NCBI GenBank assembly: GCA_027335515.1
Contig: DAHWHT010000232.1
Coordinates: 1 to 25,027 of the forward strand
Reading direction: 5' to 3'
From: Clostridia bacterium
Lineage (GTDB): Bacteria > Bacillota_E > RBS10-35 > JAJYVN01
Length of the DNA stretch: 25,027 nt
The stretch's first letter is position 1. Each line of letters begins with the position of its first letter. Under the pieces are notes generated by a model. The model worked only from the letters and a program-made list of their open reading frames with translations, did not search any database and was not told where the DNA came from. Positions 14,950 to 23,783 of this stretch are shown here, in pieces. The translations under genes were made by a program, and so were the position numbers.

Positions 14950-16484
14950 TCGCGCTGATCATTCTGGACGGCTGGGGCCTGGCGCCGGCCGGCCCCGGCA
15001 ACGCGGTCGCCGCGGCCGCCACCCCGGTGATGGACCGGATCCAGGCCACCTGCCCCTGGACCCGCCTGGCCGCGTCCGGGGGGGATGTGGGGCTCCCCGA
15101 CGGGCAGATGGGCAACTCCGAGGTCGGGCACCTCAACCTGGGCGCCGGGCGTGTCGTGGTGCAGTCCCTGACGCGGATCGACGCGGCCGTCGCCGACGGC
15201 AGTTTCTTCGATAACCCCGCCCTGGGCCAGGCCTGCGCGGCGGCCCGCACGGGGCGGCTGCATCTGGTGGGGCTGTGCTCGGACGGGGGCATCCACGGCG
15301 TTTTGGACCACGCGGTGGCGCTCTTGGAGTTGGCGCGGCGCCAGGATGTGGCCGATGTCTGCGTCCACGCGATCACCGACGGCCGCGACACGGCCCCGGG
15401 CAGCGCCCCCGGCTTTCTCGCCATCCTGCGCCAGGCGATGGACCGCGCCGGCCGCGGACGCCTGGCCAGCCTTTCCGGCCGCTACTACGCCATGGACCGC
15501 GAGGCCCACTGGGAAAGGACGCGCCTGGCCTTCGACGCCATGGTGGGACTGGGTCCCCGGGCGGTGGACGCGGACGCGGCGCTGGCGGCCGCGGCCGGAC
15601 GGCGGGCGCCCAACGGCCGCGATCCGGAGACCGACGAGTTTCTGCTGCCGACCGTGATCGGCGACGGGGCCATCCGCGCCGGGGATGCGGTCATCGCCTG
15701 GAACTGGCGCGCCGACCGTATGCGCCAGTTGTCGCGGGTGCTGACCGACCCCGCGTTCCGGCCGTTTCCGCGGCCGTTCGCCCGGGTGGCGCACTTTGTG
15801 GGCATGGGCCCTTACGACGAGGCGTGGCCCCTTGCGGCCGCGTTCCCCGGCATGGACGTCGGCCAGCCGGTCGGGGCCGTGTTCAGCCGCGCCGGCCTGC
15901 GCCAGCTGCGTCTGGCGGAAACGGCGAAGTATGCGCACGTCACATACTTCTTCAACGGCGGCGTCGAGGCGCCGCTGGAAGGCGAAACGCGGCTTTTGGT
16001 GCCCTCGCCCGCGGTGGCGACCTACGACCAGCAACCCAAGATGAGCGCCGCCGAGGTGGGCGCCCGGGGTGCGGCCGCGATTCGCGCCGGAGGCTGCGAC
16101 CTCTTGGTGGTCAACCTCGCCAACCCGGATATGGTCGGCCACACCGGGGTGCTGGCCGCCGCGACGTCGGCCTGCGCGGCGGCCGACGCGGCGCTGGGCC
16201 AGTTGCTGGCCGCCCTTGCGGAGCGCGGCGGTCAGGCGCTGGTGGTGGCCGACCACGGCAATGCGGAGGTCATGATCGACCCGCAGACCGGCCTGCCGCA
16301 CACCGCGCATACGACCAATCCCGTGCCGTGCGTCCTGGTGGGGGCCCGAGCGGGCACGCGGCTGCGCGACGGCGGCCGTCTGGCCGATGTCGGCCCCACG
16401 CTGCTGGAGTTGGCGGGCCTGGAGCCGCCCGCGGCGATGACCGGTACGAGTCTGATCCTGCGAGGGGAGCCGACCGATGCCTGA
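14946..16484 (+). CDS. gpmI: 2,3-bisphosphoglycerate-independent phosphoglycerate mutase
   Basis: This enzyme interconverts 3- and 2-phosphoglycerate through a phosphoserine intermediate and two Mn2+ ions (alkaline-phosphatase superfamily). The ATG overlaps the tpiA stop as ATGA; the frame upstream is open but unrelated. The protein has 512 residues, as expected. Visible are the metal-binding LIILDGWG (D8), the catalytic serine S58 in [26 protein letters not shown], the substrate-binding [25 protein letters not shown] and VADHGNAE with conserved metal ligands. Sporulating Bacillota typically use this pH- and Mn-sensitive form. It overlaps eno by 8 bases. Confidence 0.95.
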   Translation: MIALIILDGWGLAPAGPGNAVAAAATPVMDRIQATCPWTRLAASGGDVGLPDGQMGNSEVGHLNLGAGRVVVQSLTRIDAAVADGSFFDNPALGQACAAARTGRLHLVGLCSDGGIHGVLDHAVALLELARRQDVADVCVHAITDGRDTAPGSAPGFLAILRQAMDRAGRGRLASLSGRYYAMDREAHWERTRLAFDAMVGLGPRAVDADAALAAAAGRRAPNGRDPETDEFLLPTVIGDGAIRAGDAVIAWNWRADRMRQLSRVLTDPAFRPFPRPFARVAHFVGMGPYDEAWPLAAAFPGMDVGQPVGAVFSRAGLRQLRLAETAKYAHVTYFFNGGVEAPLEGETRLLVPSPAVATYDQQPKMSAAEVGARGAAAIRAGGCDLLVVNLANPDMVGHTGVLAAATSACAAADAALGQLLAALAERGGQALVVADHGNAEVMIDPQTGLPHTAHTTNPVPCVLVGARAGTRLRDGGRLADVGPTLLELAGLEPPAAMTGTSLILRGEPTDA

Positions 16485-17757
16485 GAACCGCATTGCAGCC
16501 GTGCGCGCCCGCGAGATCCTGGACTCCCGGGGGCATCCGACGATCGAGGTCGAGGTGGGGCTGGCCGACGGCAGCCATGGACGGGCGGCGGTGCCTTCGG
16601 GGGACTCCACCGGGAGCCGCGAGGCCCTCGAGCTGCGGGATGGCGACGCGCAGCGCTTTGGCGGCAAGGGGGTGCGCCAGGCGGTGGCGCACGTGCACGA
16701 AGCCCTGGCGCCCGAGCTGCTCGGGCTCGCCGCCGACGAGCAGGCGCAGGTCGACCGCCGGCTGCGCGAGATCGACGGCACGTCCAACAAGGGGCGCATG
16801 GGGGCCAACGCCATCCTGGGCGTCAGCCTGGCGGTCGCCGCCGCGGCGGCGGCGTCGGCCCGGCTCCCGCTGTTTCGCTACCTTGGGGGACCGATGGCCG
16901 CCACGCTGCCGGTTCCGTTGCTCAATGTGATCAACGGTGGGCGTCATGCGGATAATCCCCTGGACGTTCAGGAGTTCATGCTGGTGCCTGCCGGTCTGCC
17001 AAGCTTCGCCGAGGCCCTGCGGGCCGGCGTCGAGGTCTACCACGCCCTGCGGGTGCTGCTGTCTGAAAGCGGTCTGGCGACCGGCGTGGGGGATGAGGGC
17101 GGTTTCGCCCCCGCCCTGCGCGGGACCGAGGACGCCCTGGGCTTTTTGGTCAAGGCGATCGAGCGCGCCGGCTACCGGCCGGGCGAGCAGGTGTGGCTGG
17201 CGATGGACGCCGCGGCGAGCGAGTTCTATCGCGACGGCAGCTACCGGTTGGAGGGTGCCGCCCTGGACGCGGACGCGCTGGCGCAGCGGTATGCGGGTTG
17301 GTGCGCGCGCTTTCCCCTCTGCTCGCTGGAGGATGGGTTGGCCGAGGGCGACTGGGATGGCTGGGCCGGACTGACCCAGACCCTGGGCGCGCGCTGCCAG
17401 TTGGTGGGCGACGATCTGTTTGTGACCAACACCGAGATCCTGCGCGAGGGCATCGCGCGCCAGGTGGCCAATGCCATCCTGATCAAGCCCAACCAGATCG
17501 GCACCCTCAGCGAGACATGGGCCGCGGTGGAGATGGCCCGGCGCGCCGGCTACCGCGCCATCCTCTCCCACCGCTCGGGGGAGACCGACGACGTCACCAT
17601 CGCCCACTTGGCGGTTGCCACCGGTTGTGGTCAGATCAAGACTGGGGCGCCGGCGCGCGGCGAGCGGGTGGCGAAGTATAACGAGTTGCTGCGGATCGCC
17701 GAATCCCTGGGGGACGCGGGCCACTATCCGGGGCGTGCGGCGCTCGGGTTGGCCTGA
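16477..17757 (+). CDS. eno: Enolase (unusual Asp in catalytic loop)
   Basis: Enolase dehydrates 2-phosphoglycerate to phosphoenolpyruvate with Mg2+. The 426-residue protein is full length and highly conserved: [17 protein letters not shown] at the N-terminus, [29 protein letters not shown] with the catalytic Glu, [34 protein letters not shown] with the catalytic Lys, and SHRSGETDD. The mobile loop, almost always PSGASTG, reads PSGDSTG (40-46), placing Asp43 beside the serine that contacts the second Mg2+; a single base change (GCC to GAC) would explain it. Everything else looks functional. GAGGGGAG precedes the ATG, which overlaps the gpmI end by 8 bases. Confidence 0.95.
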   Translation: MPENRIAAVRAREILDSRGHPTIEVEVGLADGSHGRAAVPSGDSTGSREALELRDGDAQRFGGKGVRQAVAHVHEALAPELLGLAADEQAQVDRRLREIDGTSNKGRMGANAILGVSLAVAAAAAASARLPLFRYLGGPMAATLPVPLLNVINGGRHADNPLDVQEFMLVPAGLPSFAEALRAGVEVYHALRVLLSESGLATGVGDEGGFAPALRGTEDALGFLVKAIERAGYRPGEQVWLAMDAAASEFYRDGSYRLEGAALDADALAQRYAGWCARFPLCSLEDGLAEGDWDGWAGLTQTLGARCQLVGDDLFVTNTEILREGIARQVANAILIKPNQIGTLSETWAAVEMARRAGYRAILSHRSGETDDVTIAHLAVATGCGQIKTGAPARGERVAKYNELLRIAESLGDAGHYPGRAALGLA

Positions 17758-17821
17758 GCGCCGCCACTTGGGCCGGCGGCCGCGCGCGGCGGGGTTTGCC
17801 GCGGATGGGGAGGAACCTCTG

Positions 17822-18067
17822 GTGACGCTGGCACTGTCGATTCTGCTTGGTTTGCTGAGCGTGGCGCTGGTGGTGTCCGTGCTGATGCAGTCGGCGCGGG
17901 GGGCCGGGTTGGGCGGGGGGATCGGCGGGGGCGCCGCCGAGCAGCTGTTTGGCAAGCGGCGGGGCGTCGATGCGTTTCTGTCGCGGTTGACGGTGGTCCT
18001 GGCCATCGCCTTCATGCTGGTGGCCGTCATTATCGCCTACCTGCAGCACCTGAGCGCGCTCGCCTGA
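17822..18067 (+). CDS. secG: Preprotein translocase subunit SecG
   Basis: This small membrane subunit of SecYEG assists protein export. From the GTG at 17822 (GGGGAGG 8 bases upstream) it has 81 residues with two membrane segments (about 3-22 and 56-76) joined by the typical Gly-rich loop: MQSARGAGLGGGIGGGAAEQLFGKRRGVDAFLSRLT. The usual form is LQ.SKGAGL..GGG...FG..G...FL.R.T. The longer open frame upstream overlaps eno and is not used. The eno-secG order is widespread in Bacillota, often followed by rnr/smpB/tmRNA, which are not seen here. Confidence 0.9.
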   Translation: MTLALSILLGLLSVALVVSVLMQSARGAGLGGGIGGGAAEQLFGKRRGVDAFLSRLTVVLAIAFMLVAVIIAYLQHLSALA

Positions 18068-18086
18068 GCCCGCGGGAGCGCGGGCT
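18067..18086 (+). terminator. Terminator-like hairpin after secG
   Basis: AGCCCGCG-GGAG-CGCGGGCT is a perfect 8-base stem with a 4-base loop, starting on the last base of the secG stop codon. A second small palindrome (GCCGAACGGC) follows at once. There is no clear U-tract, as is common at very high GC, so this is a probable but not certain end of the glycolytic operon. Confidence 0.5.
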
Positions 18087-18190
18087 GCCGAACGGCTGGG
18101 CTTCCGACCGCCATCCAGCGATACGGGTGGATGCTTGGCGCGCGCACGCGGCGGCCGCCGGGGTAGGATGGGCGCAGGAGGCGGTGTGCC

Positions 18191-18757
18191 GTGGCAGTGA
18201 GCCGACACGCGACCGGGCGCGGCCCTTTCACCTACGAGGACCTCCTGCATACGCCGGACGACGGCAAACGGTATGAGGTGCTGGAAGGGGTCCTGAGCGT
18301 GAGCCCGGCGCCGAGCGTCCAGCACCAGAGGCTGGTCAAGCGCTTGCAGCGGCTCCTGATGCGGGCAGAAGAGGCTGGCGCAGGTGAATGGTTCCCGGCG
18401 CCGCTGGATGTGGTGCTTTCGCAACACAACGTGGTGGAGCCTGACCTGCTCTTTGTCGCCCAGGGGCGTCTGGGCATCGTTACCGCAGACAACGTCCAGG
18501 GAGCCCCTGACCTGGTGGTCGAGATCATCTCCGCAGGCAGCCGCAAGCGTGACGTGATCACCAAGCAACACATGTATGAGCGCCACGGCGTACCCTTCTA
18601 TTGGCTCGTCGACCCCGAGGAGGAAACCCTCCGGGTCTTGGAACTCAAAGACGGCGCCTATGGGGAGCCGATCGCGCTGAAGGCCGGCCAGCAACTCGGC
18701 TGCGCCCTGTTTCCGGGCATCACCCAGGCCGTGGCCGAACTCTTCGCCGAGCCCTGA
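18191..18757 (+). CDS. Uma2 family (DUF820) PD-(D/E)XK-like protein
   Basis: The 188-residue protein matches the Uma2/DUF820 family, which adopts a restriction-endonuclease-like fold but whose physiological role is not established. It begins with the typical FTYEDLLHTPDDGKRYEVLEGVL, and shows VEPDLLFV and PDLVVEIISAGSRKRD..TKQHMYERHGVPFYWLVDP, where the Asp, the E in VVEI and the K in TKQHMYE correspond to the catalytic-like residues of the fold. GTG 18191 is chosen because GGAGG lies 8 bases upstream. It is a single gene after the glycolytic operon and convergent with the MntP-like gene, ending one base before it. Such genes are often mobile and multicopy in some lineages. Confidence 0.8.
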   Translation: MAVSRHATGRGPFTYEDLLHTPDDGKRYEVLEGVLSVSPAPSVQHQRLVKRLQRLLMRAEEAGAGEWFPAPLDVVLSQHNVVEPDLLFVAQGRLGIVTADNVQGAPDLVVEIISAGSRKRDVITKQHMYERHGVPFYWLVDPEEETLRVLELKDGAYGEPIALKAGQQLGCALFPGITQAVAELFAEP

Positions 18758-18758
18758 G

Positions 18759-19304
18759 TCAATGGCCGGGCGGCGGCACCGGGATGGCCGCCAAGGCCCA
18801 AAGGGCCCCGGCGCCCAGCGCCAGTGCGCTCCAGGCCGCGAGCCGGCGGCCTTCCCGCAGCCGCTGGCGCAGGCCGATCCCGACCACTCCGGCGCAGGCC
18901 GCCTGCGGCAGGCAGGCCGCGCCCCACCAGCCCAGACTCAGTCCGGCAAGGGCCCCCGCCGCGAACCCGACGCCCATGTCGTCCAGGCTCGCCAGGAACA
19001 CCCGCAGTCCGCGCCGGAGTCTGGACCCTTCGGCCGGCGGGGCCTCCAGGCGGCTGCTGTGGCGGGTGCGCAGGGCATCGACCATCAGAGCCAACAGCAG
19101 CATCACGCCCATCACCTGCGCCCAGTCTCCGATCCAACTGCGCACCAACCGGCCCGCTACGGCACCCGCAAGCGCCATGGCGCAGGCGGCGGCCAGCATG
19201 ACGGCCGCCGTCGCCCCCGCGGTCCGCGGCGGGCCCGGAACGCTGCTGGCGACGGCCGCATTGTCCAATCCCAGAGCCGTCAGCAGGAGCCATGCGGTCC
19301 ACAC
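18759..19304 (-). CDS. MntP/YtaF-like membrane protein (putative metal efflux)
   Basis: From the GTG at 19304 the protein has 181 residues with about six hydrophobic segments arranged as two homologous halves, each starting with a membrane Asp: LLLTALGLDNAAVASS near the N-terminus and FLASLDDMGVGFAAGAL in the second half. This is the pattern of MntP (Mn2+ efflux) and the sporulation protein YtaF. The frame is open to 19445, giving up to 228 residues (ATG at 19397 is another option), but the extra N-terminal part is hydrophilic and unlike the family; the short start matches MntP length. No good ribosome-binding site distinguishes the options. Substrate is unproven. It is divergent from the pyrophosphatase gene. 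Confidence 0.6.
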   Translation of the reverse strand: MWTAWLLLTALGLDNAAVASSVPGPPRTAGATAAVMLAAACAMALAGAVAGRLVRSWIGDWAQVMGVMLLLALMVDALRTRHSSRLEAPPAEGSRLRRGLRVFLASLDDMGVGFAAGALAGLSLGWWGAACLPQAACAGVVGIGLRQRLREGRRLAAWSALALGAGALWALAAIPVPPPGH

Positions 19305-19435
19305 CCTTGCGCGTGCCCCCCCTTCCGGCGGCGCTGCCGCGCCTGTCACGGTGTCGCCAGGATTCGGGTGTCGAGCGGCTTGCGCCTGCCGCCGCATAGC
19401 CGCCCGGGTGGGCGCGTAAGGAGCCGCGGCGGGGG

Positions 19436-21487
19436 ATGGCACCACCGGGCGGGGGGCGATGGGTGTTGCGCGCCGGTTTCGCGGTGGATGCGGTCGCTTT
19501 TGGCGTTGCCGCGGCGGGGGCCCTGGCCGCGCTGGCCTGGGCCGGTGCGGCGGCGCTGCGGCTGCGGCGGGCGCCGGCGGGGGACGCGCGGATGGCCGTG
19601 GTGGCCGGCGCCATCGCGGAGGGCGCCAGCGCGTTTTTGCGCCGCGCCTACGGGGCGGTGGCCGTCTTTGTCCTGGTGGTGGCCGCCGCGCTGCTGCTGG
19701 CCTCCGGCCTCGGCCATCCCCAACTGACAGCGGGTACGGCGCTGACCTTCGTTCTCGGCGCCGCCGCTTCCCTGGCGTCCGGGTATGCGGGCATGCGCGT
19801 TGCGACCCTGGCGAACGTGCGCACCGCCGAGGCGGCCCGGCACGGCATGGGGCGCGCCCTGCGCATCGCCTTTGGCGGCGGCAGCGTGATGGGCTTCACG
19901 GTGGCGGGTCTCGCCCTGGGCGCACTGGCGCTTCTGGCGCTGTGGTATGGCAACCCGGGCGACGCCGCCGCGGTGGATACGATCAGCGGTTTTGCGCTTG
20001 GGGCGTCCTCGGTGGCGCTGTTTGCGCGGGTGGCGGGTGGCATCTTCACCAAGGGGGCGGACATCGGCGCCGACCTGGTGGGCAAGGTCGAAGCGGGTAT
20101 CCCGGAGGACGATCCCCGCAACCCCGCCGTGATTGCGGACAACGTCGGCGACAACGTCGGCGATGTCGCCGGTATGGGCGCCGACCTGTTTGAATCCTAC
20201 GCCGGTGCCCTGGTGGCAGCGATCGCCATCGCGGTCGCCACGGGCCGCGCCACCGGCGGCATCGTCCTCCCCCTCTTGCTCGCCGGATTGGGCTGTCTGG
20301 GATCCATCGGCGGTGCGCTGGTGGTGCGCTGGCGGGCCGAACGCCAGCCGCGGACGGCGCTGAGCCAAGGCGCGGCGGTGGCGGCGGCCGTCTTCGCCGG
20401 CGGCGCCTGGTGGGCGACGTCGGGGCTGTATGGGCAGCCGGGGCTGTTTGGCGCGGTCGTCTGCGGCCTGGGGTTGGCGCTGGCCATCGGGTTCTTTACG
20501 GAGCGCGCCACCGGGGCCGGTCGGCCCGCTGTGACCGCGTTGGCGGCGGCGGCGGGGAGTGGGCCGGCACCCGCGGTGATCGCGGGACTCGGGCTGGGCA
20601 TGGGCTCCGTGGCGCCCGCGGTGGCGGCGATGGCGGCGGCCGTGCTCGGGGCCTACCACTTTGCCGGGCTGTATGGGATTGCGCTGGCGGCGGTGGGCAT
20701 GCTGGGCCCCACGGCCATGATCCTTGCGGTCGACGCCTATGGACCGATCGCGGACAACGCCGGCGGGATCGCCGAAATGGTTGGCCTGCCGCCGCAGGTG
20801 CGCGCCCGCACCGACCACCTGGACGCGGTGGGCAACACCACGGCCGCGCTGGGCAAGGGCATCGCCATCGGGTCGGCCGCCCTGACGGCCCTGGCGCTGT
20901 TTGCGGCCTATGCCGAGGAGGCCCACCTGCAGTCGATCGATCTGATGCGGCCGGCGGTCGTGGCGGGCCTGCTGGTCGGCGGGGCGCTTCCCTTCCTGTT
21001 TTCATCCCTCGCCCTGCGCGCGGTCGGCCGGGCCGCCCTGGACATGGTCGCCGAGGTGCGCCGGCAGTTGCGGGCGAGCCCCGGAATCCTGCGCGGCGAC
21101 GTGCGGCCCGACTGCGCCCGCTGCGTCGATATCAGCACCCGCGCCGCGCTGCGGGATATGCGCGTCCCCGGGTTGGCCGCGGTCGCCCTGCCCCTCGCGG
21201 TGGGGATCGTCTTTGGGCGGGAGGCGGTGGCGGGCCTGCTCGCCGGCACCCTGACCTGCGGCGTGGCGCTGGCGCTGCAGATGGCCAACGCCGGTGGGGC
21301 GATGGACAACGCGAAAAAGTACATCGAATCCGGGGCGCTGGGTGGCAAGGGCACGGCCACGCACGCGGCTGCGGTCGTCGGGGATACGGTCGGCGATCCG
21401 CTCAAGGACACCGCCGGGCCCGCCCTGAACATCCTTATCAAATTGATGAGCGTTGTGGCGCTCGTGTGCGTGCCGCTCTTTCGCTAG
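19436..21487 (+). CDS. hppA: Membrane-bound ion-pumping pyrophosphatase, K+-dependent type
   Basis: This enzyme couples PPi hydrolysis to H+ or Na+ transport across the membrane. The 683-residue protein has about 16 hydrophobic segments. Conserved cytoplasmic motifs are [19 protein letters not shown] (about 208 on), [41 protein letters not shown], and [21 protein letters not shown] followed by [12 protein letters not shown]. The subfamily-determining site reads [10 protein letters not shown] (about 465): Ala where K+-independent enzymes have Lys, so K+-dependence is expected; H+ versus Na+ specificity cannot be read confidently. TAAGGAG lies 11 bases before ATG 19436; GTG 19463, after a G-run, is an alternative start giving 674 residues. 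It likely recovers energy from biosynthetic PPi. Confidence 0.93.
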   Translation: MAPPGGGRWVLRAGFAVDAVAFGVAAAGALAALAWAGAAALRLRRAPAGDARMAVVAGAIAEGASAFLRRAYGAVAVFVLVVAAALLLASGLGHPQLTAGTALTFVLGAAASLASGYAGMRVATLANVRTAEAARHGMGRALRIAFGGGSVMGFTVAGLALGALALLALWYGNPGDAAAVDTISGFALGASSVALFARVAGGIFTKGADIGADLVGKVEAGIPEDDPRNPAVIADNVGDNVGDVAGMGADLFESYAGALVAAIAIAVATGRATGGIVLPLLLAGLGCLGSIGGALVVRWRAERQPRTALSQGAAVAAAVFAGGAWWATSGLYGQPGLFGAVVCGLGLALAIGFFTERATGAGRPAVTALAAAAGSGPAPAVIAGLGLGMGSVAPAVAAMAAAVLGAYHFAGLYGIALAAVGMLGPTAMILAVDAYGPIADNAGGIAEMVGLPPQVRARTDHLDAVGNTTAALGKGIAIGSAALTALALFAAYAEEAHLQSIDLMRPAVVAGLLVGGALPFLFSSLALRAVGRAALDMVAEVRRQLRASPGILRGDVRPDCARCVDISTRAALRDMRVPGLAAVALPLAVGIVFGREAVAGLLAGTLTCGVALALQMANAGGAMDNAKKYIESGALGGKGTATHAAAVVGDTVGDPLKDTAGPALNILIKLMSVVALVCVPLFR

Positions 21488-21516
21488 CGGGAGAACCCTG
21501 GAGGCCCACCGCCTCA

Positions 21517-21801
21517 TCACCCTGGATTTCGCGTGTCCCGATAATAGCGCCACGCACTTGCAAACCCGTCGCGCTCACGAACTCGCGTCGCTCCAGGAAC
21601 AGAACGCCTTTCATGGAGACCGGCTGCATCAGAAGCCTCCTCCGTATACGACCGAAACGGGGCGAAACGTGCCGCGATGCCGAGGTCATTCTGAGCGTAG
21701 TCCTGATGCCACACCATGCGGTATGTCGGCTGATTATCCACCGAACGCGCATGGAGGAAGCGCGGCGCGCGAAGCATCCGGTCACGACAGACATGCGACA
21801 T
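21517..21801 (-). CDS. Small hypothetical protein, 94 residues, with near-ideal ribosome-binding site
   Basis: I do not recognise this product. It is a hydrophilic, Arg- and Tyr-containing protein (MSHVCRDRMLRAPRF..., PTYRMVWHQDYAQNDLGI, SAWRYYRDTRNPG) with no signal peptide or membrane segment. Support for expression is the minus-strand GGTGGTGATC (21806-21815), nearly complementary to the 16S 3' end, 4 bases before the ATG. Base composition is lower in GC than the core genes, and codon choice is mixed, suggesting foreign origin. It is convergent with hppA, ending 30 bases from its stop. It could be a fragment of a larger degraded gene, since two other frames are also open here. Confidence 0.35.
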   Translation of the reverse strand: MSHVCRDRMLRAPRFLHARSVDNQPTYRMVWHQDYAQNDLGIAARFAPFRSYTEEASDAAGLHERRSVPGATRVRERDGFASAWRYYRDTRNPG

Positions 21802-22278
21802 TTAGGATCACCACCGTCCTCGATCACCAACAAGTGCCTGCGCGGGAACTAAAACGGGTCTGAACGAAGCGTCCCGCACCCCGGCAACAGCGCGCCGGAT
21901 GTCCTTTCCGCAGCCCCCCGACGCTCGGCCGGGCACATTGCTGGGGGTTGGGTGGCTCCGAGAAACGGGCCATTTGGGCTGCGGCAGTCGGAAGACGGCC
22001 ATGGAAAAGGCCACCACGGAAAAGGAATGGAAAAGGCCAAAGTTTGTGTGCGACCGATCATCCATCAAAGGGTCGCTTGCGCAGGGAGTTGGCCAGGAGG
22101 GGGATACCCGGGCCGTGAGGCGGAGCGTCGGACGCCGGGTGCGGACAGGGGCTTGGAGGGCGCATCGGTCTTCGCGGTGACTGGGTTTCTCGGAGTGCCG
22201 GCCCCGGCGTCGGCGGCCGCGCACGGCGGGACAACGATCCAGGTGCCCGTGGACCGGCCCCTCCGGTCGCATTTTGCT
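21802..22278. other. Region without recognisable gene; GGAAAAGG direct repeats
   Basis: About 480 bases with short open frames on both strands, none resembling a known protein. Three direct copies of GGAAAAGG occur at 22003-22010, 22018-22025 and 22029-22036. Such repeats can mark transposon ends, and together with the adjoining IS and altered composition this looks like accumulated mobile-element debris, but no remnant could be named. Confidence 0.4.
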
Positions 22279-22311
22279 CGACCTGGTCATCGCGCCAATT
22301 CAGCCGACCCC
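22279..22311 (+). repeat. Left terminal inverted repeat of the IS1595-family element
   Basis: CGACCTGGTCATCGCGCCAA at the start of this segment continues into TTCAGCCGACCCC. It aligns with the right repeat over about 33 positions, with a handful of mismatches and two single-base gaps. Confidence 0.6.
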
Positions 22312-22464
22312 AAGATGTAGGGGGCGTGCCGGGTGACGAGGCCGCGGAGCTGCATCGGGAGCCCCGGGTCGGGCCGGGGGCTACCGTGTCGGCAAGACAT
22401 GGTGGTGCCTGCCGGTCGCCTGGGAGGGACGCCGGCTCCGGCCGCCGCTGTCGGGCAGAGCGGG

Positions 22465-23406
22465 CTATGCTGCGGCGAGAGTTGGGCGGCGCCTGCGCGT
22501 CCCCGGGTACCGCACGGGCGTGCTGGCGGCGCAGGCCACCACCAGCCGCTCGAAGACGCTCTGCAGACGGCGCCGGTTGAAGCGGAAGGCGAACGCGTCG
22601 AAGTAGGACTGCAGGTGCTTCGGGCCCAGGCCGTGGAAGGTGCCGCCGATCCAGGCCTTGCTGTTGGCGATCTGCGTGTGCACGACCGGCAACGGCTCGA
22701 CGCCATCCGGCAGGTGGTTGGTGGGCACCGCCTCGTGCGGGAAGCCAGCCCGCTCCAGGGCGCCGAAGGCGTTCAGGCCGTCCGAGACGATCTTGGCCCC
22801 CGGCTCGACGAACCGGGCGACGGCCTTGTTGACCGTCTCCTGGGTGAAGTCGCGCACCAGCACGATCTTCAGGTGCTGGGGCACCTCACGCTCGTTGACG
22901 CTGACGGCGACGAGCGCCTTGGGGCGGATGGTGCCACGGCCGACCTTGCCGTGACCCTCCCCGCCGCAGTAGGCGTCATCCATCTGGACCACGCCGCGGA
23001 GCAGGTGCCGGGCCTCCCGTTGCCCCATGGCCGACCGCAGGCGGATGAGCAGGAACCAGGCCGTGGAGAAGCAGACCCCGATCTTATGCTGCAGCTCGGT
23101 GGCGCTGATCCCCCGCTTGGACTCGGCGTCGAGGTACATGGCCAGCAACCACTTGGTGAGCGGCACCCGGCTGTGGTGCAGGATCGTGCCCGCGGTCACC
23201 GAGGCTTGGTGGCGGCCGCCCACGCACTGGTAGCGCGGAAGGTCGCGCAGCAGGTAGGCCCGCGTGCCCCCGCACTTGGGGCAGCGAAAGCCCTCGGGCC
23301 AGCGGGCGGCGAAGAGCGCGGCGCGACACGCGTCCTCGGTGGCGTAGCGGTCCGTGAACTCCGGCAAGCTCAGGCGGCGTGGCTGAGGTCGGCGGCGCTG
23401 GCGCAC
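22465..23406 (-). CDS. IS1595-family transposase
   Basis: The 313-residue DDE-type transposase has an N-terminal zinc-ribbon-like domain (about 40-75), the catalytic domain with VVQMDDAYCGG (first Asp) and KIVSDGLNAF (second Asp), then HTQIANSKAWIGGTFHG with the Asn and Lys of the DDNK-type variant of this family, and KHLQSYFDAFAFRFNRRR near the C-terminus. The ribbon has C42/C45 and C61, but the position of the fourth cysteine is Gly64 (CVGG), so zinc binding may be weakened; the usual DEF before FRFNRR is DAF. The frame is otherwise intact. GTG 23406 is chosen as start (GAGGTG 5 bases upstream); the frame extends 21 codons further. It may or may not be active. Confidence 0.85.
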   Translation of the reverse strand: MRQRRRPQPRRLSLPEFTDRYATEDACRAALFAARWPEGFRCPKCGGTRAYLLRDLPRYQCVGGRHQASVTAGTILHHSRVPLTKWLLAMYLDAESKRGISATELQHKIGVCFSTAWFLLIRLRSAMGQREARHLLRGVVQMDDAYCGGEGHGKVGRGTIRPKALVAVSVNEREVPQHLKIVLVRDFTQETVNKAVARFVEPGAKIVSDGLNAFGALERAGFPHEAVPTNHLPDGVEPLPVVHTQIANSKAWIGGTFHGLGPKHLQSYFDAFAFRFNRRRLQSVFERLVVACAASTPVRYPGTRRRRPTLAAA

Positions 23407-23476
23407 GGGGCACCTCGCGAACTGGTGGTCGTCTCCGTGGTCAGTCCACCATCCCAGCCGCCCACCCACAAGCCCT

Positions 23477-23511
23477 GGGGCCTTGCTGAATTAGCGCGAT
23501 GGCGAGGTTCG
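23477..23511 (-). repeat. Right terminal inverted repeat of the IS1595-family element
   Basis: The plus strand reads GGGGCCTTGCTGAATTAGCG and continues CGATGGCGAGGTTCG. Its reverse complement matches the left end, with the best-conserved core GCTGAATTRGCGCGATG. It lies about 70 bases upstream of the transposase start. Confidence 0.6.
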
Positions 23512-23567
23512 CAGATGTGGGTAACGCGTAGGACATTATGGGACCCGAAATATCCCACACATTTGCG
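23510..23567. repeat. Imperfect inverted repeat just outside the IS right end
   Basis: CGCAGATGTGGG (23510-23521) is nearly the reverse complement of CCCACACATTTGCG (23554-23567), separated by 32 bases. It may be a stem-loop or the remnant of another mobile element end. The rest of the gap to 23783 contains no gene I can support. Confidence 0.35.
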
Positions 23568-23783
23568 GTGCGCCCGCCGACATGAGCGAAATGCGCCTTC
23601 CCGGAGGCAGATCGGGTTTGGTGCAGCCTCGGCACGCGAAACGCGGTTGGCGCTGAACTGTGCGCCACACCTTGCGAATGCGCTTGGGGTTGAAACAGGT
23701 CCGGCGCCTCGTAGGCCGGGCACGCCAAACACGGCGAGACCTATAGCCTGTGGAAGAAATTGATTCTTGAGGAGGAACGGAGA

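Larger units (their letters stand above)
22279..23511 (-). mobile_element. IS1595-family insertion sequence
   Basis: An element of about 1.23 kb carries one transposase gene on the minus strand between imperfect inverted repeats. The left end (22279-22311) and the reverse complement of the right end (23477-23511) share CATCGCGCYAATTCAGC and flanking matches. IS1595 elements normally duplicate 8 bases of target; I could not find a matching duplication at these limits, so the exact tips may be a few bases off or the insertion is old. The left 150 bases inside the element are non-coding. Confidence 0.7.

Noticed and set aside
21453..21863. A 136-codon plus-strand frame overlapping the end of hppA
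   Set aside because: It starts inside hppA and overlaps the better-supported minus-strand ORF; no ribosome-binding site or motif.
23441..23728. A 95-codon minus-strand frame spanning the IS right end
   Set aside because: It crosses the terminal inverted repeat, has no family resemblance and no convincing ribosome-binding site.
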